A stretch of DNA of 64,000 nucleotides, taken from Plutella xylostella. Taxonomy: Eukaryota > Arthropoda > Insecta > Lepidoptera > Plutellidae. The notes under the pieces are model-generated. The model had not been told where the DNA came from, made no database searches, and was given only the letters and a program-made list of their open reading frames with translations. How positions within the stretch are numbered: the stretch's first letter is position 1; each line of letters opens with the position of its first letter. This document shows, piece by piece, positions 47,101 to 59,901 of the stretch. Made by a program: the position numbers and the translations under genes. Location: positions 7,948,501 to 8,012,500 of the forward strand of contig NC_063986.1 in the NCBI RefSeq assembly GCF_932276165.1, given 5' to 3'.

Positions 47101-50100
47101 GTCATTTTTGCTATTGTAAGCAAAATTAATGTTCATAATAAATCTAATACATAAATCGGATCTAAGCTACAAAAGCTTTAATAGTAACTTTTAAGTATTT
47201 TGAACTTTAAATTAACTTTAGGTTTGTTTCGAGATAACAAGTCGCATGTATCTGATATCCTTTTCTAAGAAATAACGTGCGCTAGTTCAGAGACCCTTAA
47301 CTACTTCCTAACAAAGTACTGCCAGCAAAACAATCGGTTTTTGTCTAGTTAACCCGCCACTGATTAACTTCGTTCAGCGAGTAACATTTACTGTAGGCGG
47401 GAATGTCTAGTTGTTAGTTTAGAAAAAAAAATCGAAGCAAAAATTGCGTAAAGCACAATAACGATCCCTGTAAATAAATTCTAAAAAAGAACACGAATGC
47501 TTAGCTTCAAAAACGGAATTCGATTTTCGAATTAAAAGTTGCATTTGAGAAGTTATTCAAGCCGTTATCGGCATTAAAAGTTGACATCGACACAAATGAG
47601 TAATGACATCGATAAGTTTAAACTTTGCAGTACAAAGCGTTTTTACGTTGGATTTGACATCGGAATCGTACGCGGGTTAATGGGGCTTCAACATGAAACT
47701 GCAAACAAACAATTCCATTTCATAGGTAAATAAGGAAATACCTACGCGGTATTTACTTGCAACGTGTAATCTTTTGGAAGGTAGGTACTTTAGTATTTAG
47801 GTAGGTTTTTTCTCTGACGCATTTCATTTTGTATAAAATTAACCAAACTTAATTACTTACTATGACACATTATAACTGTTTTTATAAAAACATGTAACTC
47901 TGTGTAAATTATAATAAATAAATAAAATAATAAAAGCAGACTCCAGCCAGATCGCCAAAGACGTCGCCCAGTGAGGTCTCACTTATCCAATCGGGAAATC
48001 TTTCACAAAAGTGATCGACCGCTTACGAGATCTACCGTACATTACTCTAACCAACTCTAAAGATATAGGCAACTTAACAAGCCCATCTAAAGCAGGTACA
48101 CATCGCGAGAAGCTTTCATCGACTAAAGTGTCTGCGCAACCGAACCGACAATTTGCGATTTGACGGACATAAAGGGGAATCATAGTGATCGTAATCTTGA
48201 CCGATTTCATGTTATTACTGAGCGTCGGCTGTACCGAGAAGTACGGATAGCACACAGCTCGAAAGGAGGTCTCGATTACAATCTAGACTTTTAGGAAGTA
48301 TATAAACCTGGTTAAATTCCACTCTGAAGTGGTTATGACAGTTTTATCGAAGCATTAGACTTATCGCACGGCTTCTCGTATTTATCAATGTGCTGCATTC
48401 AGATAGTTACAAGAGAATTAATACGGATAATAATAATATGAAACTGAGCGAGAATCTGTCCAAAATGACAGCTAATAACGATTTTACAGTAACTTATGTC
48501 CGCCATTACATTCGGAATTCATTGCTGACAGTACCACTTCCATGAACGCAATAAAGTACCAGTTGAAATAAAATGACGGAGTCAATACCGCGCGGGGGCT
48601 TATTAAATTGAAAGCCTTTTAAAGCCCACTTTATAAGTTGCTCTACCATAAATAAAACCGCAAACCCAATATTGACACAAGAATCGATGTAGAATAAGGA
48701 ATAGCTCTTATTTATTCGCTCAAATAAACCACGCACATAAAGTACGGCTTTAAATAAAATAAACATTAGACGAATCCTTTCAGATTTAAAGTTTCGTATT
48801 TCGAAGTTTAAATCCGCTCGAATATTTCGTTCCGAAATTTTGAATGCGGAATGGAGCGTAACAGCGCAAAGTCACCTGAAGCCCGCATTCAGAGCGTCGC
48901 TACAAAGACGCAACTTGGGCGTACCGAGCCGCATAACTTAACTTAGACTTAAGAAACGTAAGCACTGCACCGCCTGACGACTGGCTTAAATCTCAGACAG
49001 GCTAAAGATGTGTGCACACTTGCGGCTAGCTCGCAAAATTTATCCAGTGCTCCTCGCAACAGTTTGCAGACAGAGAAGCATTTGGCTACTGGGGACTTCG
49101 AAATAAAATCGAGAAATTTCGATGTGGAGTGTGAACTACCCTTAAATCTGAGACGCGCTTCGTCGCCAACGCGCGGATGCACCGAGGTTTAACCGCTACG
49201 CCAACAAAATAAATATTTCACATTTCCAGACCGAGTTTTGTTCAGTTGCTGTACGATCCGTAAACAAAAGCATCTGAAACGCGTGAACAATAAGGTAAAA
49301 TATATATTTTTTTCGCAACCGAGATTGATAAAAATTTGCAATCGGCCCAACTTGACTGAGTCATAAAGCTTTCCCCCCAAAACCTGTGTCAATAAAGATA
49401 AAGTAAAACTAATATCGCAACACAAATAGGTACGTGATAAGAAAACATTTATTCCCTATGTTTAATGCATGATTTGTCATAATTCCACCACCCCGTCCCC
49501 GTTGTTTCGTCGGCGAAGCAATGGGCGGGATGTGATATATTGTTCATCTTATTTATAATGGACGAGAAAAAATGATGGGGAGGAAAACACAGGAAGCATT
49601 TTCCGACTTTATTAACGAATATGCTGCTGAGATTGCAGCATGTAATTGTTGTTTATTTACTAGCTCTTCCCTCTTTCTTTAGCCCTCATGTATATTTTGA
49701 TTTACTTCAGCCACTGTAGGCAAATTATACATAAGAAACAATCTCTGTTTCCGTATTGTGACTACGAATAAAAAGGCGGACAATATTTATTAGCAACAGT
49801 AGCAACAAATAAAAGCGCGTATCAAAACTAAGCAGTAAATTTCAATATGGCGTCTGCTGGGCCGGCATTTGCTCTCGCCCACATAATCCCTTCGTGCGGC
49901 AGTAAATCCATCGAGCGCCGTGTCGCGTACAACACTAAATCATCATAAGAGAATCCCCTGTATGCGCCTATGTCGAAATACACACCCTGAAAGATAGTTT
50001 CTACGTGATACACCTACTAATTCTGTCCAGACCACAATAAAATCGAAGAGATGTAGACAAAAAATAACATTAAAAAGAAATAGTGTGACAAATAGAACGA

Positions 50101-53100
50101 CACTGCGACAACATCCAATTAAAATTACGCGTCTATCTTGACAAGTCACACTTTATAAATTGATACGATAATTGGATTAAAACTCAATATCATAAAAGTG
50201 TGTTCCAAAAGCAATAACGTTAAAACTAGATTCGAATTTCAAATTCATTATTCAGGTTGCAATATCTGTGAAAAAAGTGCTGCCGAATAGTAGCCGAAAA
50301 GCGATGGCAGTTGCTGAAAAAGTTTGCATCGTAATGCAATCGGCGAGCATTAGTTGCGCCGTTTATCACGAGGCTGCAGCGCGGCTTTGAGGGATTATTC
50401 CGATGGCGCAAACGGCTATACATCTGAACCTGCCTTTATATTTAACGTCAGGATTAAACCCGCTTTACAGAATAAACGTCGCTTCAATTAAAACGTAATT
50501 TTCTTTGCTTATATCGAGAGCGCGCATGCAACACAGTTTCTTATCAGTGAAAAAACCGGCACTAAAAGTCGAATGAAGTTGTTTCAGACTCCCAACTTGA
50601 TTGAAGTAAGTGATTCGAGTATTAAACAACGAACGCTCATGCGATATTTGTTTGCAAAACATCACAATTTTTAGTTGAGTGGTGTGAAACATCGTTGCAA
50701 TTTGGTGCGTCCCGAGGATTTATGTGTGCGTCGCGTCGGCGAGGCCGCTGCGATTCAGAATCGGACAAACAAGCGGAATTTGTTGAGGGAAAACAAAACA
50801 TTTTTAGTTCAGTGAGTTTGTAAATCAGTCAAAAGTCTAACTGAATTGGTAGTTGCTTTATGCAGTGACGTTGCGTGGCGCGGCCTTTGTTGTGTAACCA
50901 TGCATTTGCTTCGAGCTAAGTAATTGACTTTGCAATCGAGGTCCTAGTCTTTATTGCATATCCTACACTCACCTACCTCACCTCACATACCTACCTCGAC
51001 ACGTAACATCTAGTTTCATCAGAATTCGATCTTCCTTTTGTCACTTCAATTTGTTGTACATTACAGTTCATTGCTCTCGATAATAGGTATAATTGAATGG
51101 AATGAAGGCACACACCACACTAGTGTCGATTCAATAAATTATAGAAAACATTATTAACCTAATAACCGCTTCAAATTTCCTACTCTCCAACAATTAAATG
51201 AGTTATTTTATTTTGTCCATCGCTATTGGTGATTTTTCCACTAATGAATCGTACCGAGCATCGAAAGGCCGTGCCAATCCATCAGGGTCCATTGATCCGA
51301 GTGCAACGACACTCGCCGGGACAGCCCGCGTGTGTTCCGCAGACAATAGCGGGCGAGATCAGTTACGTTTGTTAGCAAAACGTCTGAGGAGTCAGCAACT
51401 CAGCTTTATTGGACGTACGCAGATGCGGCGATAGCGCGCACACGAGTGCCCGCCTACGAAGTTACATCGCGTTCAAATTAGGAACGCGGGATGGATGTGT
51501 TCTAGAACGAGCATCCATCGCGGGCTGGCCGGTAAGAAAAACAATAAAGAAGAGAGGTGAGGCTGGAAAATATTTGTGAATTTTGAAATTCGAATGTTTT
51601 TGGCACTGCTCATAATTTTTTGTGAAGTATTTTTAGACTGGTTGGTTGTAAAAGATGTGTGAAAGAATCCATAAAAATAGAATCAGAAATATGTAAGTAA
51701 TGAAACGCTTTAAAGTATGAACATTTTCTTTCGTAAAACCGAACTTTTAAACTTATTTACTTATTCATCCATCTGTTAATTTGTACCTATGTGCTTTCTA
51801 AAAGAACGCTCACAATGGAGGGGCGGTGTAACGCAATGAGCATAAGTTTCCGAGAGCGCCTCGCCACGGGACTCCCACCACGAGTTATTGCCTACATCTA
51901 TTATTTACTACATTTTGTTGGTACAACCTACGAAAATTTTGCACTTAATCTCTATATTTTTAAAAGCTATAATCCTACCAAATCAACTACGTAGTCTACG
52001 TACAGAGTCGGTCGTTGGAAATTCAAGAATCGCGACCGCAACTCTTCGATTTTCAAAGTCCCTCTATCGGAGTACAGTGACCTCGAAAAGTGCATAGCCA
52101 GTTTAACCTACACACGGTACAAGTCGGCACAGCAAGCGATATGATTTGCTGGGGCGGCCAATCCACGTCTACACGATGCCGCTATGAGATATAGGCTTCA
52201 AGCGTGCCATAGCTCAGCGGGGCCTGTTATGCTCTTTTGTTGTTCACCGTACGTATGTTGGCTATTGAAAGAGAGTATGCGTACCTACGTATCTCATGCA
52301 AGTGGATATATTTTCGCTAAAGAATGTCAGAAAAGAAAAAAACATTGGAAAATTAGAAAATTTATCAAGGTAATAGAAATGTCTCAAGATCCACTAGTTT
52401 ACTACATTCTGCGTTTTACACAATACATGACACTGAATTTGAATTTTCCAAAGCGAGTCTCTACAAGGAATTCCCTATTCATCTCGAAAGAGATAGGAAG
52501 GAGTTTGTCTACGTACACGGCTATACTAAGTTTATGTGAGATTTTGCATACAAAGAAGCTCCCTCACGCCACGGCCTAGCCACTACCATTCCTGTTCATG
52601 CCAACGCTACATATGTACCTATCCAGTTGTGTTATGTCGCATCTGCGGCTATGTACCGACGTATACTTACTCTATGGCTAGTACAGCATTATACCATGCG
52701 CTGGTTTCAGAATGCTTTATACAGACACGAAGTTCGGTTTCTATTCTCTATTTTCTTTAGAAGTAGTTAAAGTTCCCTGTTAGTTTATCGTGATTCTGTA
52801 TTTTAAACGGCACGAGTTGCACCCATTCATGAATTGGTAATTTTCGGGTAAGTTTATTCAGTGTTGCCAACTTCTTCTGGGGAAATGTATCCGAAATACA
52901 ATTGAGGTTAAGCAAAGGCTAAGAGAGTCCATAAATGACAACAAATTACTTCAATTAAGTCAATTAAGGTATACTTACCTATCAATTTAAACTGACTAGT
53001 ATCATCATAAATAATCATATGCAAATAACGCTAAATTACAGTGATAATTAGTTATTTTGTAACATAATATCCGTACCGTATTTAATGTATTAATATCATG

Positions 53101-53362
53101 CTCATTTACGCAGGTATACAACTATATTTTTCTCTACTTATTTCCGGGTTCCTAATATTGTACTCCTAAGCTATTTTTTATAATATTGAAAATAAAATAT
53201 ATATATCAATCTGTTTCATGCCTCATTGAACACAGGTAAGTACCTACAATATAAACCTGTGCATATATTTATTAAAGTCAACAGTAACTATTAATCACGA
53301 TGCTTCGCTAATAAATTTATCTATAACCTCCATTAGTTATTGCCACGCATGGTAGGTAAATA

Positions 53363-53451
53363 CAGGGTGTCCGAATTTAGCTGTTGTTAATATGTCACGG
53401 TGAATTAGGCAGAGACAGGGGTAACTGATGGCGTTCGCATGTTGCACCCTG
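53363..53451. mobile_element. Possible 89-bp TA-flanked MITE
   Basis: CAGGGTG at 53363 and CACCCTG ending at 53451 are inverted and each flanked by TA. The inverted repeat is only 7 bp, so the call is weak. Confidence 0.35.
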
Positions 53452-55210
53452 TACATAAGCCAATATGGACGTTAACGAACCGTGTTCGACTATTTCGTAT
53501 GATAAGTTATATACCTATACTACTTATATTAATTACATTCATAAATTTACAATACGTTAAACACTAACTAACTATGCTACCACACAAAAAACAAACACAT
53601 TGTTTAAAAAGTGTTTAAAACTAAATGTGACAGATTTTGTAGGCGTTTGACACCGCTAAACAAATTTTAATGTTAAACACTGACTATTTTTTTGTAGTAA
53701 GGCTCTAGGTCTTGCTGCCAAATAAACAGCTTACTAACCTTACCATATCTAATCTCTGCAACAAATAAACCAATAAAACGATTATTCATTTTAGCTCTCC
53801 CAAAACATGTGGTTCCCATTACGCAAACGTAATTTTTGAGGTTCCAATATTAGTATTAAAAACAAGAGCTTAACTGCATTTCTAAAACAACAAACAACTT
53901 GGTGAAAGCTCGCAAAAAGGTTTTTTTTTAAAAAAACGTCCGAAATCATAAAAAGCAAGAAGTTGGCAAAGTACAATAGATGCCGATCATTGTATTGGAG
54001 ATAAAGGGCGAAAGTTCTTGCACAATCCTGGATTGGGCAGCTTTCTAATTTTTTTGTTGTTTGGTCTTTGTATTTATTGTTCTGAAATAAAACTATTACT
54101 GGCTAGTAATAGATATGACTGTCTTAGAATATGATTTATGGACTTTCTAGACAGTCTACAAAATAAAACGCAATTCCGTTTGTTTTCTCCCTCCACCATT
54201 TAGATTATCTGGTATTATTTATATTTCAAAGTTATTGCTATAACATATTGATGGATACTTTAAAAACTTACTTTCGGAATAAAAAAAAGATCATAAGCAT
54301 GAAAATCAAAGTAACAACCATCACTTCCTTAACGCAATAAAAGTGCATGCTTAAATTTTAATCGATTCTATTCGAATGATTTCTGGATCCGATTCAATCG
54401 ATTCCTGCAGCTATTCGAGTGTTTAGTTCAATGAGGCTTGATTCAGTGTGATGTGTTGTTGTCATGCCAACTGGGGACATCCAATGGGCGTATGCTTTTC
54501 CAAAATTACACCACTACTCATGAAAATTCTTTATTGCAATGCGGTAAGATTCAGATTTGTCCAAAACTATAGTACAGTAAAGTTGGTTTTGATCGCTGGT
54601 TATTTCGACGACTGCAGTCTATTCATGTTGGAACGTTATTGTTTCATCATATCTTTGTTTATGGAGATATTATGCTGCAATAAAGACACTTAATTTTTTA
54701 TCCATAGAGCTGATTTGTTTGCTTTGTTTTTTTAATAAAATTTCACAACATTGGATTACAAGTAAAGTTATTGATAGGTTTTAAATTTTAAATAAGACTG
54801 ATAGGTTTATAAAGTTATGAGCAGGTACCTACATAGTTATTTACGGCCTAGATCAATCCTTAATCCAACCTTTCACCCAATCAAAACTTCTAGACTTGAC
54901 GAAATAACTACAGCAACCACGACTGCATAGTATTAGCACCCCCATACTTATAGCTAGTACCTGAATACATAGTTCAGTTCCTGGCATTGTTCGCTAACAA
55001 GGCGGCCTAACCGCGCCCTAGCACGACAGAACACACGGCTTTTTAATCTATATACGTATAGGGAATCGGGTACTTTATGTGAATCAGCCTATAAATATTT
55101 ATAAAGTGGAATTTCAAACTGGAATTTGATTTTCGAACGGTTTCAAAATGGCCGAACGGGATGTCATGTGCACATGTGAACGTCAACGTGCAGGCTGAAG
55201 ATAAACACAT

Positions 55211-55359
55211 ACCCCCTTATTCATAGAGAAATTACAAAACGTTTTAACTAATAAACTGTTTTGTCCCTCTCCAACAAAGAACAATTTGTTCTTTGACAGA
55301 GAGGGACAAAACAGTTTATTAGTTAAAACGTTTTGTAACTTCTCTATGAATAAGGGGGT
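55211..55359. mobile_element. Snap-back MITE: near-perfect 149-nt palindrome
   Basis: The whole element folds on itself around position 55285: about 70 of 73-74 arm positions pair, with mismatches near 55230 and 55272-55274 only. The ends read ACCCCCTTATTCATAGAGAA and its inverse ending GAATAAGGGGGT. TTA flanks the right end and AT the left, so a TA duplication is possible but not clean. It lies in the Ubx intron, so it would be transcribed. Confidence 0.85.
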
Positions 55360-58300
55360 TATTTTGATACATTAGTTACGAGCGAGGTCATGACCACGTT
55401 ATTACAGTCAGGTTAGCTTAAGACACGCTTTATAATAGGATTACCTCCTTAAGGCACGCATGTAAGGTTACGTACTTGGCATACGTTATAACCCGAAGCC
55501 AGGATATAGTGTTGTGTACAGAATTTCCACATTTTGCACTTAATAAAAGGCCGTGTTACGTGTAGGGAGCGTTAGACACGCAATTATTAAAACGCCAGTT
55601 TACAGAGACACCCGAGTGTCTCGTTGGGTGGAAACGATGTATGGGTTGTCAGGGGTCATGTTTGTTTGGCTATACCACGGTGAAGTTTCACTATGAACGT
55701 TAATTAGTGCGTGCCGAGCGGTCTCAGATATGTTGGGATGAGGACGGGGGCACGTTTTCAGAGAGTGTGAAAGAATTTATTTTCCCGGCTAGGATTTGAC
55801 TTTTTGGCTCTAAATCTGTCGGTCGCTGCTCGATATGTTACGAACTATTTCGGGATCAAAATGTGAATATAGAACGAGGAAACCCTTTTTGTATTCTTTA
55901 TGACTCTAAACATCTTAGCTATATTTATGCACTTACTTGTAGTAAGTTAGAAGCTCTTAAAATATGACAGTTAATCATTTTGTGTAATTCTGTCTCCCTA
56001 AATATATTATAATTTTTTGTTAAATTATATCTGTAAGGTATGATCTACATAACTTGTATCAAAATTGCCCAACGCAAGTTCTCTAAAACTTGAATTTGTT
56101 GCCGATAAAGGAAAGATAACAAACTGCTCAGATTAACAAAACGGCGTACAAACTCTTTGTCTTGCAATCTTGATCGAATCACGACAGAGAGTCATTACTC
56201 CAACAATCTGATATATACAGATTAATGTTCGGAACAATTTATTGACAATTATCGTAACTAACACTACTCTGTGATCAATTAACACTGGGAGCCATTGCAA
56301 ATTAGCCTAACTAGATGCACTTTAGATACCTATCCTGGGATTGGATACCGGCGATCTGTGATTTAGGGTACCTGGAGTTGGTGCCTAATGCGTGTATGTA
56401 TTGCTGTAGGTACTTACTGAAATCTTTTAATATACTACTAGGTGTATTGTAGGTAATTTAAACGTTTATACTACATTTTCAAGTACAAAAAAGCCCCAAC
56501 AAATCCACGCGAACATTTCCACTTTAAAATTACAAGTAGCTGAAACTTTTAACAGATATCATTTATGTATGAAAGTCCTGCTTTGCATCGTATTTGAATA
56601 CGGCCAGAAATGTATTCCAATTAAGGCGACGCTATCGGCTGTCGGAGGTAAACGATGCATACCATATGCCCCGAGTTAGCCCGGGACATGCTAGCAATCT
56701 ATCTCGGCTCCCGGGGCACCGTGCTCCGTAAACATACCTGTCAAGTGGCTACGTCACTCGAGCACCCAGCGGACTCCGAATGCTACTCTCGGAACGTTCT
56801 AGGGCTTAGGTAACGCAACTATTTATGGTTGTAATTACTGAATGCTAATTTTTAAAATTATTCACTCGCAACATGTCTCACTGAATGTTGCAATTAAGGA
56901 ATAAGATGTTTGGTTTTTTTATTGCGATATCGATATTTGGTCAGCTCATTAACAGCACCCCATGGGGCTCTAGAAACTAGGTGTAGAAAAAGCGAGTACT
57001 CAGCGAAGTAGTTATGCCAAATGGGAAGTGTTCGTTTTATGGTGAAGTAACTTCATTAAGGCACGTTCTTTGTTGGGAACGGCTGCACTTCGTTAGTGAT
57101 GTTTTATTGGACATACATCGAGCAATCCCATTGTACCGCAGCAAACAACAGCTGATTTTAATTGAATTTTATTTATGACGTCACCTTAAGGGCGATTATG
57201 CCAATCGACCGTACTGCAAGACTTATGGAAGGCAATCGCTCAATTTAAATGCTGACATAAACTTTTTCCGACTGATATTATACTGGCTGCTATGTATATG
57301 AATGAGGTAGCAGGTTTTACCTGGCAAATATCAATAAAGTAGCCGTTTTTCATGGTTTCACTTAAATTGAATGTCAACAGCTTAAGTTCCAGAATTTTGT
57401 TTCAATCGATCAATAAACTAAATTGCAGGAGTGAGTTTACTTTTAAATATGTAGACTTGTAGAGGGATGATCAATAGAGATCGATATACGCTGCCGCCGT
57501 GAGTTCATAAATAAGTATTTAGCACATTACTCGCGCGAAGTGTGCACATAAGATGGATGGCGAGCGCGGGCGGCGGCGCGGGGCGCGGGGGGCACTCCTC
57601 CCCCCTCTTGCACCGTAATGGCCGCCGCTCGCCTCGTCAGACGACAAAAATGCCATAATAATGGTCCCTTGAATAGTTTTTGCTGCACCACTCGAAATAC
57701 CAGTTTGGGCAGTAAGACGTAGACGTGACGACACGCGGCCATCCCTCTTTTATTGAGAAATTCGTCAGTTTTATACCGTTCCGGAAAAAAGATCAACATG
57801 GACATTCGAAGGGATGGAATCCGGTTGTGTCATTTCAAACACTTGATAAGTATAGGCCGAGTGCCTTTTTGGGTGCTCAGCTTCAGCGAGCGGACTTGAC
57901 TTTGTATTCTGTGAATGCAGGGCGGCTTTTTGTCTGTTCACTTTTGAGTAAGCAGCGGTCACCTTGATTATGTTTTGAGGGTTTCATCTCTGATGATGAA
58001 GAGGTTTATTACTAAGTTGAGGTTCCACTTCGAGTTTTATATGATGCTTAGGTGCCTACCTGAAAATGTTTCAGGATCCATTCCTATTAGTATTGGTGAA
58101 GGTGAAAAATACCCCTCATTTGACTTCATCTGCAGATTGATGTGCACTAACAACAAATAGAAAGAAACAAACAAACCGTAAGTTGCACAGAACCATGTGG
58201 CATCTTCAGGCATCCGATCAAAAAGTACAAAACCCATAACAGAACAGCTAATTAAAAACAACGATCTGCTAATAATTGGTCATGTTATTATCAAGGCGGC

Positions 58301-59885
58301 TTACAGTACGTCACAAAAGGTGGACCAATTAAGAGTTTCCCCGAACGTTCGTCGAGACTCGCTCAGAATGATAGCACCGCAAATTATGCCCCGCGAGCCT
58401 CGCCTCTCCAATTACCAACCAAACGATTGATAAAAAGCCTCACGAAAAATTCGCCAAAACAAATTTGGGTTATCTTCAGGCAATCGTTTCGTAACCCTGT
58501 TCAGCCTGAAGAAACCAGACTCTACCAACCAGTCCGGTCACCACCGTTATGTTAATTATAACTCGAAAAAATGAGAGCTGATAACTTCCAAGAGAGGCAG
58601 AACAAAAAAACGTTTCAAGACTTTAAAGACGTAAATCACAAAAACGCATCAGATTCCGCGGCAGCCGAAATTCAGCAATTTCGAAAAGAAATTTTATTTA
58701 CGGCGCCGAGCGGCTCCGAGGAAAAAACTAGTTCGCGCTTCATGTATGAACCATGGCGCGGCCGCAGGAACAATCACCGCGAATAATTCATATTCCGGCC
58801 GCGCCGCGCCGAGCTCCAATTTACGGCACCTCCCTTGTTCTCACTCGAGCGGGGTCTTACTTACTTTCACAAATAATTGTATTTCGATTGTGCGATCGGC
58901 CCTACCTACGGTATGTCATTACTGATGCCCTTTTTAGGGCCTGAATAAATCGTAATTGGGTGGAGATGTGTACCGGGCGCTATCGGCGGGATCGGTCGTG
59001 TCTAATCGCTTCAATATCCGAGTTTAACGAGGTCCTCTCCTATTTAGTTCCTATTGGCGACTATTTGAAGGGGCTACGCCGCGACACTGGAACGCTGCGT
59101 CGCATAAATTGTGAGTAGACGTTCAGGTTTATCGAGCTCGACTGTCGAGATAAGGGCGGGCTTCCACGGAGTAGCGGTGAAGTGAAACTGGGCGATGATG
59201 CTGTAATTTTTCGCAGCACTCTGCATTTCCTGGCGCAGTCCCGGCCCGCGCCCGCGCTCGTAATTAATTCAATTCAAATCACGACATCGCCCACGAGTCC
59301 TCCCATTTATCTGGAGCTGTACCTTATATGGCGGATCTATTGTGGCAGTGCAGCTTTGCTGTACCTGTTTACGTTATGCGCCTGGGAATCCGAAATCATG
59401 CAATATTCCTCTATTGGAATAGTGGATTTTTGATCATGTGAATGCATCTATTGGTACAGCATGGGGAAATTAACATACAATGCAATAAACTTGAGAGCAA
59501 GAGGATGTCCTGGGCGCTCCGGCTAGTTGTGGAAGGTTTCGTTTCCTACAGGCGTGTGTTTCCCGCGCTTTGCTATCGGCGGTGGGGGTAAACGGGTGCA
59601 CTTACATACATACATATAAGTCGAGGGGGATAAGAGGAGGAGGAGGGAGGGGGGTAGACCTGTGTTCTAATGAGGCGCGGCGAGCGTACGCGCATGGTGG
59701 GCCTTTCCACTTTGATTTTCATAGACAGACCTATGTACCTAATATGTATTTTAAACTGAATATAGCTATTCTTCTTCGTAGCTTGATGGCATCAAACACT
59801 AGAGGTAGATGTGGGTTTATCGCCGCGGTGAAATCTATTCTTAATTATTAACTACTCAGCAGATTCGGCCGGAATTATACCTAGA

Positions 59886-59901
59886 GATAAGATAAGATAA
59901 G
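59886..59901 (+). promoter_or_regulatory. Triple tandem GATAA sites
   Basis: GATAAGATAAGATAAG gives three adjacent GATA-factor cores in the Ubx intron. It is a short tandem repeat and could be simple-sequence noise. Confidence 0.3.

Noticed and set aside
51485..51522. GATGGATG...CATCCATC inverted repeat
   Set aside because: Stem of only about 8 bp in GC-rich DNA; not distinguishable from chance.
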